A DNA stretch of 64,000 bases. It comes from Mycolicibacterium neoaurum VKM Ac-1815D. GTDB lineage: Bacteria > Actinomycetota > Actinomycetes > Mycobacteriales > Mycobacteriaceae. Made by a program: the position numbers and the translations under genes. The number at the start of each line of letters is the position of its first letter. Position 1 is the first letter of the stretch. Location of the stretch: the NCBI RefSeq assembly GCF_000317305.3, contig NC_023036.2:4588001-4652000 (forward strand), read 5' to 3'. The notes beneath the pieces are model-generated. The model had not been told where the DNA came from and searched no databases. It was given only the letters and a program-made list of their open reading frames with translations. Shown piece by piece: positions 36,300 through 44,340 of this stretch.

Positions 36300-36839
36300 G
36301 TGAGCACGCCGACCACACACGCGCACGGGGTGCGCGCCGTGCTGGTCGGGATCAGTGCCGCCGCCACCACCGTCGGTGCGCACGCTGCGGCTGCGGGCAC
36401 CGTCCCGCACGGTGCGGCCCTGATCGCCGCCCTGCTGGTGTGCGCCACCTCCGGTGCGGCCGCGGGCAGCCTCACCGTCTCCGGTCGATACGCCGGGGTG
36501 ATCGTGCCGGCGCTGGCGCTGGGTGCCGCCCAGCTGCTGAGCCACCTGGTGTTGACCGTCGCCGGCGGGCATCACGGCGACATGGGTCTGACACCGTCGA
36601 TGATCGCCGCACACGCGGTCGCCGCGGTGCTACTGGGCTTCGCGATCGCCGCCGTCGAACATCTGTACCGGGTGTGCGCCTCGGTGCTGTGCTGGCTGCG
36701 GCTGTTCGCCACCGCGCACGCGCCCGCGCCCGCACACCGGGCGCGCCGACGCACCGACAACGTTGTCGCGCAGTCTGTTCTGCTAGCTCCTGGCCTCGGC
36801 ATGCGGGCCCCGCCGAGGGGTGCTGTCGCGACCGTCTGA
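36300..36839 (+). CDS. Small polytopic membrane protein heading a copper/haem-type operon
   Basis: A 179-residue protein with about four membrane segments (AVLVGISAAATTVGAHAAAA, AALIAALLVCATSGAAAGSL, VIVPALALGAAQLLSHLVLT and IAAHAVAAVLLGFAIAAVEH), a short GGHHGDMG loop between two of them and a basic cytoplasmic tail. Histidines and Met in the loop suggest metal contact. Start GTG 36300, close to a -10-like TAGTAG, so probably leaderless. Likely in one transcript with the genes to 40077. Family not recognised. Confidence 0.55.
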   Translation: MSTPTTHAHGVRAVLVGISAAATTVGAHAAAAGTVPHGAALIAALLVCATSGAAAGSLTVSGRYAGVIVPALALGAAQLLSHLVLTVAGGHHGDMGLTPSMIAAHAVAAVLLGFAIAAVEHLYRVCASVLCWLRLFATAHAPAPAHRARRRTDNVVAQSVLLAPGLGMRAPPRGAVATV

Positions 36840-36870
36840 CGGTCGACGACTCCACGACGAATCGAAACGC

Positions 36871-36894
36871 CCGTGACCGGTCCCCCGGTCACGG
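36871..36894. repeat. Perfect 10-bp hairpin in the gap before the PepSY gene
   Basis: CCGTGACCGG - TCCC - CCGGTCACGG lies in the 107-bp gap between the small membrane protein and the PepSY gene. No U-run follows. It may be an attenuator or partial terminator that lowers expression of the downstream genes, or a processing site. Confidence 0.55.
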
Positions 36895-36946
36895 CGCGCT
36901 GCGTGCGTCTGCACACCCCTCTGTCGTTTCCAGCCGAAGGCATGTC

Positions 36947-38416
36947 ATGACCATTCCCGACGACACCGTCGATATCGACCCGACCGACACCACACCTCCG
37001 TCCACCCTCGCCCACCGAAGAAGTTGGCGCCCCTTCGTGGTTCGCCTGCACTTCTACGCAGGCATCCTGATCGCGCCGTTCATCCTGATCGCCGCGACGA
37101 CCGGCGGCCTCTACGCCATGGCGCCGACGATCGAACGCATCATCTACGCCGACATCCTGACCGTCACCCCGGCCGGGCAGGCACTGCCGCTGGCCGAACA
37201 GGTCGCCGCCGCACAGCAGGCATTCCCGGCGTTGACCGTGACCGGCATGCGGCCACCGGCCGCCGCGGACGCATCCACCCGGGTGGAGTTCGCCGACCCC
37301 GCACTGGACCCCGAGTTGCTGCGGTCGGTGTTCGTGGACCCCTACACCGGTCGTGTCCTCGGCGACGAGGCCACCTGGCTGGGCTACCTGCCGGTGAGCA
37401 CCTGGCTCGACGGTTTCCACCGGCACCTCCAGCTCGGCGAACCCGGCCGCGTGTACAGCGAGCTGGCCGCCTCCTGGCTGTGGGTGGTGGCCCTCGGTGG
37501 GCTCGCGCTGTGGCTGACCAAGGCCGCCGCGCAGCGACGCCGGGGACGGCCGGGCCGCATCCTGCGAGTGGACCGCAGCAGCAGCGGCCGCGCCCGCACC
37601 ATGAATTGGCATGGTGCCACCGGTGTCTGGTTGCTGGCCGGACTGCTGTTCCTGTCCGCCACCGGCATCACCTGGTCCACCTACGCCGGAGAGCATGTCA
37701 CCGAGCTGCGCTCGGCCATGGACTGGAAACGACCGGTACTGGACACCACGCTGCATCCCGCCGCGGCGGTCGCCGATGGGCACGGCGACCACGGGGGCCA
37801 CGGTGAACACCAGGGCCACGGTCAGCACGGGGCCGATGCCCCCGGTGCCCCGGCCGGTGCGATCGACTACGAGGCCGTGCTGCAGGCGGCAGCCACCGCC
37901 GGTGTCCACCAGCCCGTCGAACTGGCCCTGCCCACCGAGGCGGGCAACGGGGTGCGGGTCGCCGAGCTCGACAAGCCCTACCGGCTCACCACCAACGTGG
38001 CCGCGGTCGATCCGGCCACCAACACGGTCAGCAGCGAGATCGACTACTGGCGCGACTATTCGGTGGTCGCCATGTTGGCCGACTGGGGTATCCGCGGCCA
38101 TATGGGTCTGCTGTTCGGGCTGGCCAACCAGCTGATCCTGCTCGGTGTCGCGGTCGCCCTCGTCGCCGTGATCATCGGCGGCTACCGGATGTGGTGGCAG
38201 CGCCGACCGACCCGCGGATCCGGTTGGGCAGTGGGCAGACCACCATTGCGTGGGACGTGGAAACGACTGCCGCCGTGGGCAATCGGCACCATCGTCGTCA
38301 CCGCGGTGGCCATCGGATGGTTCCTGCCGCTGCTCGGGCTCTCGCTGGCCGGCTTCGTTTTGGTCGACGCACTCGTGGGAGCGGCCAAGGCCCGGAAGGA
38401 GAACGCCGATGCCTAA
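36947..38416 (+). CDS. PepSY-associated TM protein (PiuB-type) with a His-rich external loop
   Basis: 489 residues from ATG 36947. Four or five membrane helices: LHFYAGILIAPFILIAATTG near 35-58 with its histidine, ELAASWLWVVALGGLALWL, MNWHGATGVWLLAGLLFLSA, the pair around NQLILLGVAVALVAVIIGGY, and a C-terminal hairpin. PepSY-like external segments lie between. A loop at about residues 278-296 is made of H, G, D, E and Q (GHGDHGGHGEHQGHGQHG), an obvious metal chelator. The family includes iron- and copper-related reductase-like proteins. It overlaps the PCuAC gene by 8 nt. Confidence 0.8.
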   Translation: MTIPDDTVDIDPTDTTPPSTLAHRRSWRPFVVRLHFYAGILIAPFILIAATTGGLYAMAPTIERIIYADILTVTPAGQALPLAEQVAAAQQAFPALTVTGMRPPAAADASTRVEFADPALDPELLRSVFVDPYTGRVLGDEATWLGYLPVSTWLDGFHRHLQLGEPGRVYSELAASWLWVVALGGLALWLTKAAAQRRRGRPGRILRVDRSSSGRARTMNWHGATGVWLLAGLLFLSATGITWSTYAGEHVTELRSAMDWKRPVLDTTLHPAAAVADGHGDHGGHGEHQGHGQHGADAPGAPAGAIDYEAVLQAAATAGVHQPVELALPTEAGNGVRVAELDKPYRLTTNVAAVDPATNTVSSEIDYWRDYSVVAMLADWGIRGHMGLLFGLANQLILLGVAVALVAVIIGGYRMWWQRRPTRGSGWAVGRPPLRGTWKRLPPWAIGTIVVTAVAIGWFLPLLGLSLAGFVLVDALVGAAKARKENADA

Positions 38417-38894
38417 GGTGCTCATCCTCGCCGTGACCCTGCTGCTGGCGGCGTGCGGCTCCCCCGCCGCACAGGAATCTCCGATGGCCGAGCGCGTGAC
38501 GGTCACCGACCAGTGGGCCGCCGGGACCGACGGCGGGATGGCCGCGCTGTTCGGGACGTTGTCCAATACCGGCAGCAACGAGGTGCGGATCACCTCGGGC
38601 AGCTCGCCTGCGGCAGGCATGGTGGAGCTGCACGAGGTCACCGGCGCGGCGGGCAGTAAGACCATGCGCCCCAAGGCCGGTGGATTCGTGATCGCCCCGG
38701 GTGGCAGCCATGAGCTGGCACCCGGTGGCGACCACGTGATGCTGATGGATCTGACCGGGCCGTTGTCACCGGGCAGCGATGTCACCGTCACCCTCGAGTT
38801 CGAGGACGGCTCGACTCTGCCGGTCACCGCTCAGGTGCGTGATTTCGCCGGCGCCAACGAGCAATACCAACCCGGCCACGGCAGCCATGGTTGA
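38409..38894 (+). CDS. PCuAC-type periplasmic copper chaperone lipoprotein
   Basis: 161 residues from ATG 38409. Lipobox LLAACGS, then a single PCuAC domain with the Cu(I) ligands in the expected layout: a Met in DGGMAALFG, VELHEV, KTMRPKAGGFVIAPGGSHEL and GDHVMLMDL (the H(M)x10Mx21HxM type motif). It hands copper to external cuproenzymes. It sits between a His-rich membrane protein and a Tat DyP peroxidase and overlaps both genes, which supports a copper or haem-enzyme maturation operon. Confidence 0.88.
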   Translation: MPKVLILAVTLLLAACGSPAAQESPMAERVTVTDQWAAGTDGGMAALFGTLSNTGSNEVRITSGSSPAAGMVELHEVTGAAGSKTMRPKAGGFVIAPGGSHELAPGGDHVMLMDLTGPLSPGSDVTVTLEFEDGSTLPVTAQVRDFAGANEQYQPGHGSHG

Positions 38895-40077
38895 CGTCAA
38901 CCGGCGGCGCCTCCTCACCGGAGGCGCCGCCGCCCTGGCCGCCGGAGCCGCCCTGACCCAGTGCAGTGCCGCACATTCGGCGACGGTCGACGGTTTCGGC
39001 GGCACGGTCGAGCCCTTCCACGGTGCGCATCAGGCCGGGATCGACACACCGCCGCAGGCACACGCCCTGTTCGTCGCGCTGGATCTGCGTGACGACCCGC
39101 ACCGCAATCCGCGCGACACGCTGACCGCCATCCTGCGATTGTGGACCGCCGACGCCGCACGGTTGACCCAGGGCAGGCCGGCGTTGGCCGACACCGAACC
39201 CGAACTTGCCCTTCGTCCGGCCCGCCTCACCGTCAGCGTGGGACTCGGCCCGGCGGTGTTCGACCGAATCGGTATGGCGCACAAGCGGCCCCCGACCGCG
39301 GTCGACATGCCCCCGTTCCGGACCGACCGGCTGGAGCCACGGTTCGTCGGCGGCGACATCGTGTTGCAGATCTGCGCCGACGACCCGATGGTGGTCGCGC
39401 ACACCAGCCGGGTGCTGCTCAAGAACGTCCGCGCCATGACGGTGCAGCGCTGGCGGCAGCGCGGCTTCCGCAACGCCCATGGCGCCGACGTGTCCGGGGC
39501 CACGATGCGCAATGTCATGGGGCAGGTCGACGGTACCGCGAACCTGCGGACCCCGGCCGAGTTCGACCGCTACGTATGGGACGACGGAGCGGCCCGACCA
39601 TGGTTCGCCGGCGGCACCATCCTGGTGCTGCGCAGGGTGCGGGCCGAAATGGACACCTGGGACGAACTCGACCGCGCCAGCAAGGAATTCGCGGTGGGCC
39701 GCCGGCTGGACACCGGGGCGCCGCTGACCGGCACCCGGGAGAGCGATGTGCCCGACCTGGATGCCCGGGTCAACGGGATTCCGGTGATCCCACCGAATTC
39801 GCATATTGCGCTGGCACATCACCGCACCGATGATGAGCGGTTCCTGCGCAGGCCGTACAACTACGACGATCCGCCACCGGTGGGGGCGACCACCGACAGC
39901 GGGCTGGTGTTCGCCACCTACCTCGCCGATCCGGTGCGCCAGTTCATTCCCGTGCAGGCGCGGTTGGCCGAGTCCGACGCGATGAACCAGTGGATCACCA
40001 CGGTGGGCTCGGCGACCTTCGCCATGCTCCCCGGGGTGGCCGAGGGCGACTGGCTGGGCTCGGGATTGCTGGCCTGA
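38887..40077 (+). CDS. Tat-exported DyP-type peroxidase, second copy
   Basis: 396 residues from ATG 38887, which overlaps the PCuAC stop (ATGGTTGA). Twin-arginine signal NRRRLLTGGAAALAAGAALT followed by QC. DyP motif GQVDGTANLR holds the distal Asp; FHGAHQAGIDTPPQAHALFV and RRPYNYDDPP are further family features. It is homologous to EfeB encoded 3 kb upstream but clearly divergent. The copper-chaperone neighbour recalls the Streptomyces Sco/ECuC/DtpA arrangement, in which a DyP peroxidase is linked with copper trafficking. Confidence 0.87.
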   Translation: MVDVNRRRLLTGGAAALAAGAALTQCSAAHSATVDGFGGTVEPFHGAHQAGIDTPPQAHALFVALDLRDDPHRNPRDTLTAILRLWTADAARLTQGRPALADTEPELALRPARLTVSVGLGPAVFDRIGMAHKRPPTAVDMPPFRTDRLEPRFVGGDIVLQICADDPMVVAHTSRVLLKNVRAMTVQRWRQRGFRNAHGADVSGATMRNVMGQVDGTANLRTPAEFDRYVWDDGAARPWFAGGTILVLRRVRAEMDTWDELDRASKEFAVGRRLDTGAPLTGTRESDVPDLDARVNGIPVIPPNSHIALAHHRTDDERFLRRPYNYDDPPPVGATTDSGLVFATYLADPVRQFIPVQARLAESDAMNQWITTVGSATFAMLPGVAEGDWLGSGLLA

Positions 40078-40119
40078 CCCGATCGCCGAGAAGTGAGCGG
40101 GATCGGTCGATGCGTGCGT

Positions 40120-41187
40120 TCACCGAAGGTCATCGGCGGTGAAACCGCGCTCCAGCCGGCGCTTGACGGCCGTCAGATAGCGGGCGGCGTCGGCACCGTC
40201 GACGGTGCGGTGGTCATAGGACAGTGACAGGTAGGCCATGGAGCGGACACCGATCTCGAGTGCGGGGACCGCACGCCGAATCGGCACCACCCGATCGACC
40301 ACTGCGCCCACGCCGAGGATGGCCGACTGGGGTTGGTTGATGATCGGGGTGTCGAACAGTGCCCCTCGACTGCCGGTGTTGGTGATGGTGAAGGTGCCGC
40401 CGGCCAGGTCATCGGGTCGTATCGTGCCGAGCCGGACTCGCTCCGCGACCGCGGCAATGCCCTGTGCCAGTTGCACGAGGCTCAAGCCCGCGGCATCGCG
40501 GAGCACCGGAACCATCAGTCCTTTGTCGCTGTCGACTGCCATCCCCAGGTGCACGTCGGCGTGGTAGGTGATCTCGGTGCAGTCGGCGTCCAGCGAGGAG
40601 TTGAGCACGGGATGCTCGGCGAGCGTTTCCACCGCGGCGGCGACGAAGAACGGCAGAAAGGACAGTTTCACTCCGGTGCGCCGGTGGAAGTCTTCCTTCT
40701 CCTGCGCGCGCAACCCTGCGATGCTGGTGACATCGACCTCGACCACCGTCGTCAACTGTGCCGACGTCTGCAGTGATTCGAGCATTCGCCGCGCGATCGT
40801 CTGACGAACCCGGGACAGCCTCTGCACCGTGGGGGTTGTGGCCGGTTCCACCGCGACCGACGGCGGTGGATCGGCCATCACCGGTGCCGCAGCGGGCATC
40901 GCCCGGGTCTGCGCGGGAACGGGATCCGCGACCTCGGAGCCGCTCAGAACCGCCAGCGCCGCCCCGATCGGGACAACCTCGTTCTCGGGCGTCAGGATCT
41001 CCAGGAGCGTTCCGGCACCCGTCGCGGGGATCTCGGTCTCGACTTTGTCCGTGGACACTTCGAGCAATGGCTCGTCGTGCTCGAAGCGCTCACCGGCGTT
41101 CTTGAGCCACCGGGTGATGGTGACCTCGTCGACATGATCGCCGAGTGCCGGCAACACCAGCGTCGTGGTGGTTTCTGGATTGGGCAT
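40120..41187 (-). CDS. 2-oxoacid dehydrogenase complex E2 (dihydrolipoamide acyltransferase), lacking the subunit-binding domain
   Basis: 355 residues from ATG 41187. One lipoyl domain (LVLPALGDHVDEVTITRWLK, lipoyl Lys in STDKVETEIPA), a Pro/Ala linker, then directly the catalytic domain (RLSRVRQTIARRMLES, GMAVDSDKGLMVPVLRDA, FTITNTGSRGALFDTPIINQ, active site SYDHRTVDGADAARYL). The peripheral-subunit-binding domain usually found between them is not visible. It follows the E1 gene after a 19-bp gap, so the pair forms one operon. No E3 gene is present; the housekeeping lipoamide dehydrogenase must serve. Confidence 0.87.
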   Translation of the reverse strand: MPNPETTTTLVLPALGDHVDEVTITRWLKNAGERFEHDEPLLEVSTDKVETEIPATGAGTLLEILTPENEVVPIGAALAVLSGSEVADPVPAQTRAMPAAAPVMADPPPSVAVEPATTPTVQRLSRVRQTIARRMLESLQTSAQLTTVVEVDVTSIAGLRAQEKEDFHRRTGVKLSFLPFFVAAAVETLAEHPVLNSSLDADCTEITYHADVHLGMAVDSDKGLMVPVLRDAAGLSLVQLAQGIAAVAERVRLGTIRPDDLAGGTFTITNTGSRGALFDTPIINQPQSAILGVGAVVDRVVPIRRAVPALEIGVRSMAYLSLSYDHRTVDGADAARYLTAVKRRLERGFTADDLR

Positions 41188-41206
41188 GCCTGTGATCCCT
41201 TGTTGG

Positions 41207-43552
41207 TCAGTCGACGAGGTCGAGAGCGGCGCGAACGATGCTGTCGGTGTCGATACCGTGATAGCGGTAGACGTCGTCGAGGGATCCGACCTGCCCAAAC
41301 CGTGTGACGCCGAGTGCGGCGGCCGGGACCCGATTGATCCCCGCCAAGAACGCCAGGGTGTGCGGGTGCCCGTCCAGTACCGTCACCATGGGTGCTGCCC
41401 GGTCGGCCGGGAACACCTGATCCAGGATCCACGACGGCCCGTCCCCCAGACCGCGGCGCGCCTGCACCGCCTCGAACAACAACCCGGCGCTGGTCACACA
41501 CACGACGTCGGCATCGAGCCCCAACTCTGCCAACCGATCGGCGGCAGTGAGAGTCTCGGTGATCACTGCTCCCACCCCGACCAACATGACCGCGGGCCGC
41601 TCGGCCCGGCGCAGCGGGTAGGCGCCGGCGACAACCTGGCGTCGTCGCCGTTCTCGCGCCGCAGGATCGGTCGGGACGCCGGCCAACGTCTGGTCGACGG
41701 GGCGGGTCGACAGGCGCAGATACGACGAAGATCCGTCCGGACGGCCCAACCGGGAAATGCTGTCGAGCAGCGTCCATTCGACATCGACCGCGAAGGCCGG
41801 CTCATAGCTGACACAGCCGGGCTGCTCGATTCCGATCGAGGGGGTCTTGATCGATTGGTGCGCACCGCCCTCGGCAGCGAGGGTGACCCCCGACGGCGTC
41901 CCGACCAGAATCGACTGCCCGCCCGCGTAGATGCCGTAGGACCACGGTTCGAGGGCACGCTCGACGAAAGGGTCGTACATCACGCCGATCGGGAACAGCG
42001 GCTGCCCCCACCGGCTCCAGGTGGCCCCGAGTTCGCCCATCAATCCGACCAGATTCGTCTCGGCGATACCGAGTTCCATGTGTTGTCCGGTGGGCTTCTC
42101 CCGCCAGTGCATGATCGTTTCGGCATCATCGTCGAACCAGTTTCGCCGTTCGTTCGGCGACCACACGCCCACCTTGTTCAGCCAACCCGCCAGGTTGGTG
42201 GTGGAAGACACGTCCGGACTGACGGTGACCACACGTTTCGCCGCTTCCGGAGCCAGCCGGGACAGGTCGAGCAGTGCTCGCCCCAGAGCGGCCTGCGTGG
42301 TCGACACCCCGGACGGGGTGCGGCCGATGTCCGCGGGAATGACCGGCGCGGTGACCAACTCGACGGACTCTCGGCGCAACCGCTGCGCAGCGGCAGCACA
42401 GACCCGACCCGGGATGCTGTCCGGATCGAAGCGCACCCACGGGTGTGCAGGATCCATGCCCAGTTCGGCCGCCAACTGTTCATACTGCTCGATCGTCAAC
42501 AATGACGAATGGTTCTGCGGGTGGCCCTGGGTGGGCAGCCGGTGTCCCTTGATGGTGTAGGCGATGATCACGGTGGGTCGGGTGTCGTCGATCTGTTCGT
42601 ACGCGCCACGCAGCGTGTCGAGATCATGGCCACCGAGATTCCGGATCGCCCGCAGAAGCGTGTCGTCATCGAGGTCATCCAACAGCGACGCGATCTCGGC
42701 CGCATCAGAACCATTGCCGGGCAGACGAACCCGCAGTGCAGCGGCATCACAGCGCAACAGACGCTGGTATTCCGGGTTGGGCATGGTGAGAATTCGGGAG
42801 CGCAACGCCTGGCCACCGGCCCGCGTGAACAGATCCTCCAGGAGCCTGCCGAACATCACGGTGATCACCTGCCACCCGGCGGCGGAGAACATCGCCTCCA
42901 GACGGCCTGCCGCGATGTTCGGCACCACCCGGTCCAGAGACTGTCGGTTCAGATCGACGATCCAGACGATCTCGCCGAGTTCGGCCACCGACGTGTCGAG
43001 GATCGCCTCCCACACCGCACCCTCATCGAGCTCGGCGTCGCCGACCAGCGAGTACTGCCGACCTGTGCCGGCATCACCGAACACGGTGTCCACATAGCGT
43101 CGCGCGATGGCACCCCAGATCGGCGCCGTCGCGCCGATACCGACCGATCCTGTCGAATAGTCGACCGGATCAGGGTCTTTCGCCCTGCTCGGATACGACT
43201 GCAAGCCGCCGAACTCCCGGAGCGTCGTGAGGTATTTCTCCGCCAACTCACCGAGCAGATAGTTGATGCCGTGCAACACGGGCGACGCGTGGGGCTTCAC
43301 CGAGACCCGGTCGCCCGGCCGGAGCTGTTCGAACCACAACGAGGTCATGATCGACACCATCGAGGCACACGATGCCTGGTGACCGCCGACCTTCAGTCCC
43401 GTGGGATTGGGACGGACGCGGTTGGCATGATGGACCATCGCCGTCGACAACCAGAGGACGCGTTTCTCGATCTCCACCAGAGCTTCTCGATCCACAGCGC
43501 CCGACGCCTGCAGCGACGCGGGTGGGTCGATCGTGCGAACACCGTTCATCAT
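41207..43552 (-). CDS. Homodimeric-type pyruvate (2-oxoacid) dehydrogenase E1, AceE-like, short form
   Basis: A 781-residue thiamin-diphosphate enzyme. AceE-type features: GGHQASCASMVSIMTSLWFE, SVKPHASPVLHGINYLLG, the ThDP motif beginning GDAELDEG and ending NRQSLD about 30 residues later, IIAYTIKGHRLPTQGHPQNH and ELGIAETNLVGLMGELG. Classical AceE is near 890-930 residues, so this is a compact relative. Decarboxylates a 2-oxoacid and passes the acyl group to the E2 encoded next to it. Being a non-housekeeping pair beside a catabolic cluster, its substrate may not be pyruvate. Two ATGs at 43552 and 43549 follow AAGGAC. Confidence 0.82.
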   Translation of the reverse strand: MMNGVRTIDPPASLQASGAVDREALVEIEKRVLWLSTAMVHHANRVRPNPTGLKVGGHQASCASMVSIMTSLWFEQLRPGDRVSVKPHASPVLHGINYLLGELAEKYLTTLREFGGLQSYPSRAKDPDPVDYSTGSVGIGATAPIWGAIARRYVDTVFGDAGTGRQYSLVGDAELDEGAVWEAILDTSVAELGEIVWIVDLNRQSLDRVVPNIAAGRLEAMFSAAGWQVITVMFGRLLEDLFTRAGGQALRSRILTMPNPEYQRLLRCDAAALRVRLPGNGSDAAEIASLLDDLDDDTLLRAIRNLGGHDLDTLRGAYEQIDDTRPTVIIAYTIKGHRLPTQGHPQNHSSLLTIEQYEQLAAELGMDPAHPWVRFDPDSIPGRVCAAAAQRLRRESVELVTAPVIPADIGRTPSGVSTTQAALGRALLDLSRLAPEAAKRVVTVSPDVSSTTNLAGWLNKVGVWSPNERRNWFDDDAETIMHWREKPTGQHMELGIAETNLVGLMGELGATWSRWGQPLFPIGVMYDPFVERALEPWSYGIYAGGQSILVGTPSGVTLAAEGGAHQSIKTPSIGIEQPGCVSYEPAFAVDVEWTLLDSISRLGRPDGSSSYLRLSTRPVDQTLAGVPTDPAARERRRRQVVAGAYPLRRAERPAVMLVGVGAVITETLTAADRLAELGLDADVVCVTSAGLLFEAVQARRGLGDGPSWILDQVFPADRAAPMVTVLDGHPHTLAFLAGINRVPAAALGVTRFGQVGSLDDVYRYHGIDTDSIVRAALDLVD

Positions 43553-43886
43553 TGTGGTCCTTGCCTGTGTGTATTGAGATCAGACCCACCCCAGACATCG
43601 TGGTGAGCGGGACCGATCGGACGTGACAGGTACGCGGTCCCCCCCGGCGGGCCACGTCGCAGTGGCTGTTCTCCATTGCGGACAATCTCGAGATCCGTTG
43701 CGAGAAATCGATGTTCAGTTGACCACGGGATCGCACTCCGGGCAATACCGACTGCGTACTTTGAGCATTCTGCGCACCATCCGGGCCCGCCACCCGGACA
43801 GCGTTGTCACAATGCCAAGGCAGTCCGCCATCGACCCACCTGGTCGAGCGTCGGGTAACGGGCCGACACACGGCAGCCACCCCGAT

Positions 43887-43909
43887 CGAAAGTTAACGCG
43901 TATTAACAT
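43887..43909. promoter_or_regulatory. Putative TetR operator, copy 1
   Basis: Core GTTAACGCGTATTAAC (43892-43907), an imperfect palindrome. The same core and flanks (CG-AA before, AT after) recur at 46492-46514; 20 of 23 positions are certain or near matches. The nearest regulator is the TetR gene at 45782-46378. On the minus strand it includes TAACTT, a possible -10 for the E1/E2 operon. Confidence 0.65.
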
Positions 43910-44045
43910 CAAGGGAACGCGCCCGACGCGATACGCATGTTCCATATACAGACGTGGCAACCAGCCCATGGGGGCGAAACAAGCTGTTCAATAGCGCATT
44001 TCCGTCGAGAGATACCGCCTTTCGATGCCGGGATCGACCTCAGTG

Positions 44046-44074
44046 TTGACAACATCACACTACGACCCTAGGTT
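44046..44074 (+). promoter_or_regulatory. SigA-type promoter for the MFS gene
   Basis: TTGACA (44046-44051), 17-nt spacer, TAGGTT (44069-44074). It is the same -35, spacing and -10 as the promoter at 46653-46681 before the monooxygenase cluster. Confidence 0.65.
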
Positions 44075-44340
44075 AGCGATACATCACATTCGAGGGATGC
44101 CCTTTCAGCCAGCATTGCCGGCCGCGCCGGTACGGCGAGAAGCGTTCCCGGACAAGCCGTCCCGATGCTCTCGTCGGACTTCGGCAGATCGTTGTGGTCG
44201 GTGACCGCCAGAACATCACGACGGTGGACGCGTCACTGCCGGTTGACGGCGCAGCACGCCGCGGCGCAACGATTCCGGCGTCGACCGCCCGACACATTCG
44301 CCCCGAAACTCAATGACCATGACTGACGAGGACAAGCTTC

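Larger units (their letters stand above)
43553..44340. other. 788-bp divergent intergenic region, E1 gene to MFS gene
   Basis: No coding frame here looks real. It holds the 23-bp dyad at 43887-43909, a promoter at 44046-44074 directed at the MFS gene, and a leader of about 260 nt between that promoter and the MFS ATG in which I see no known riboswitch class. Confidence 0.6.

Noticed and set aside
40079..40119. Weak inverted repeat between the DyP and E2 genes
   Set aside because: Arms of only 6 bp in GC-rich DNA; not enough to call a terminator.
43623..43994. Short frames on both strands in the 43.6-44.0 kb gap
   Set aside because: No recognisable protein features; the region carries regulatory elements instead.
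44081..44340. FMN riboswitch before the MFS gene
   Set aside because: None of the conserved RFN element blocks can be found.
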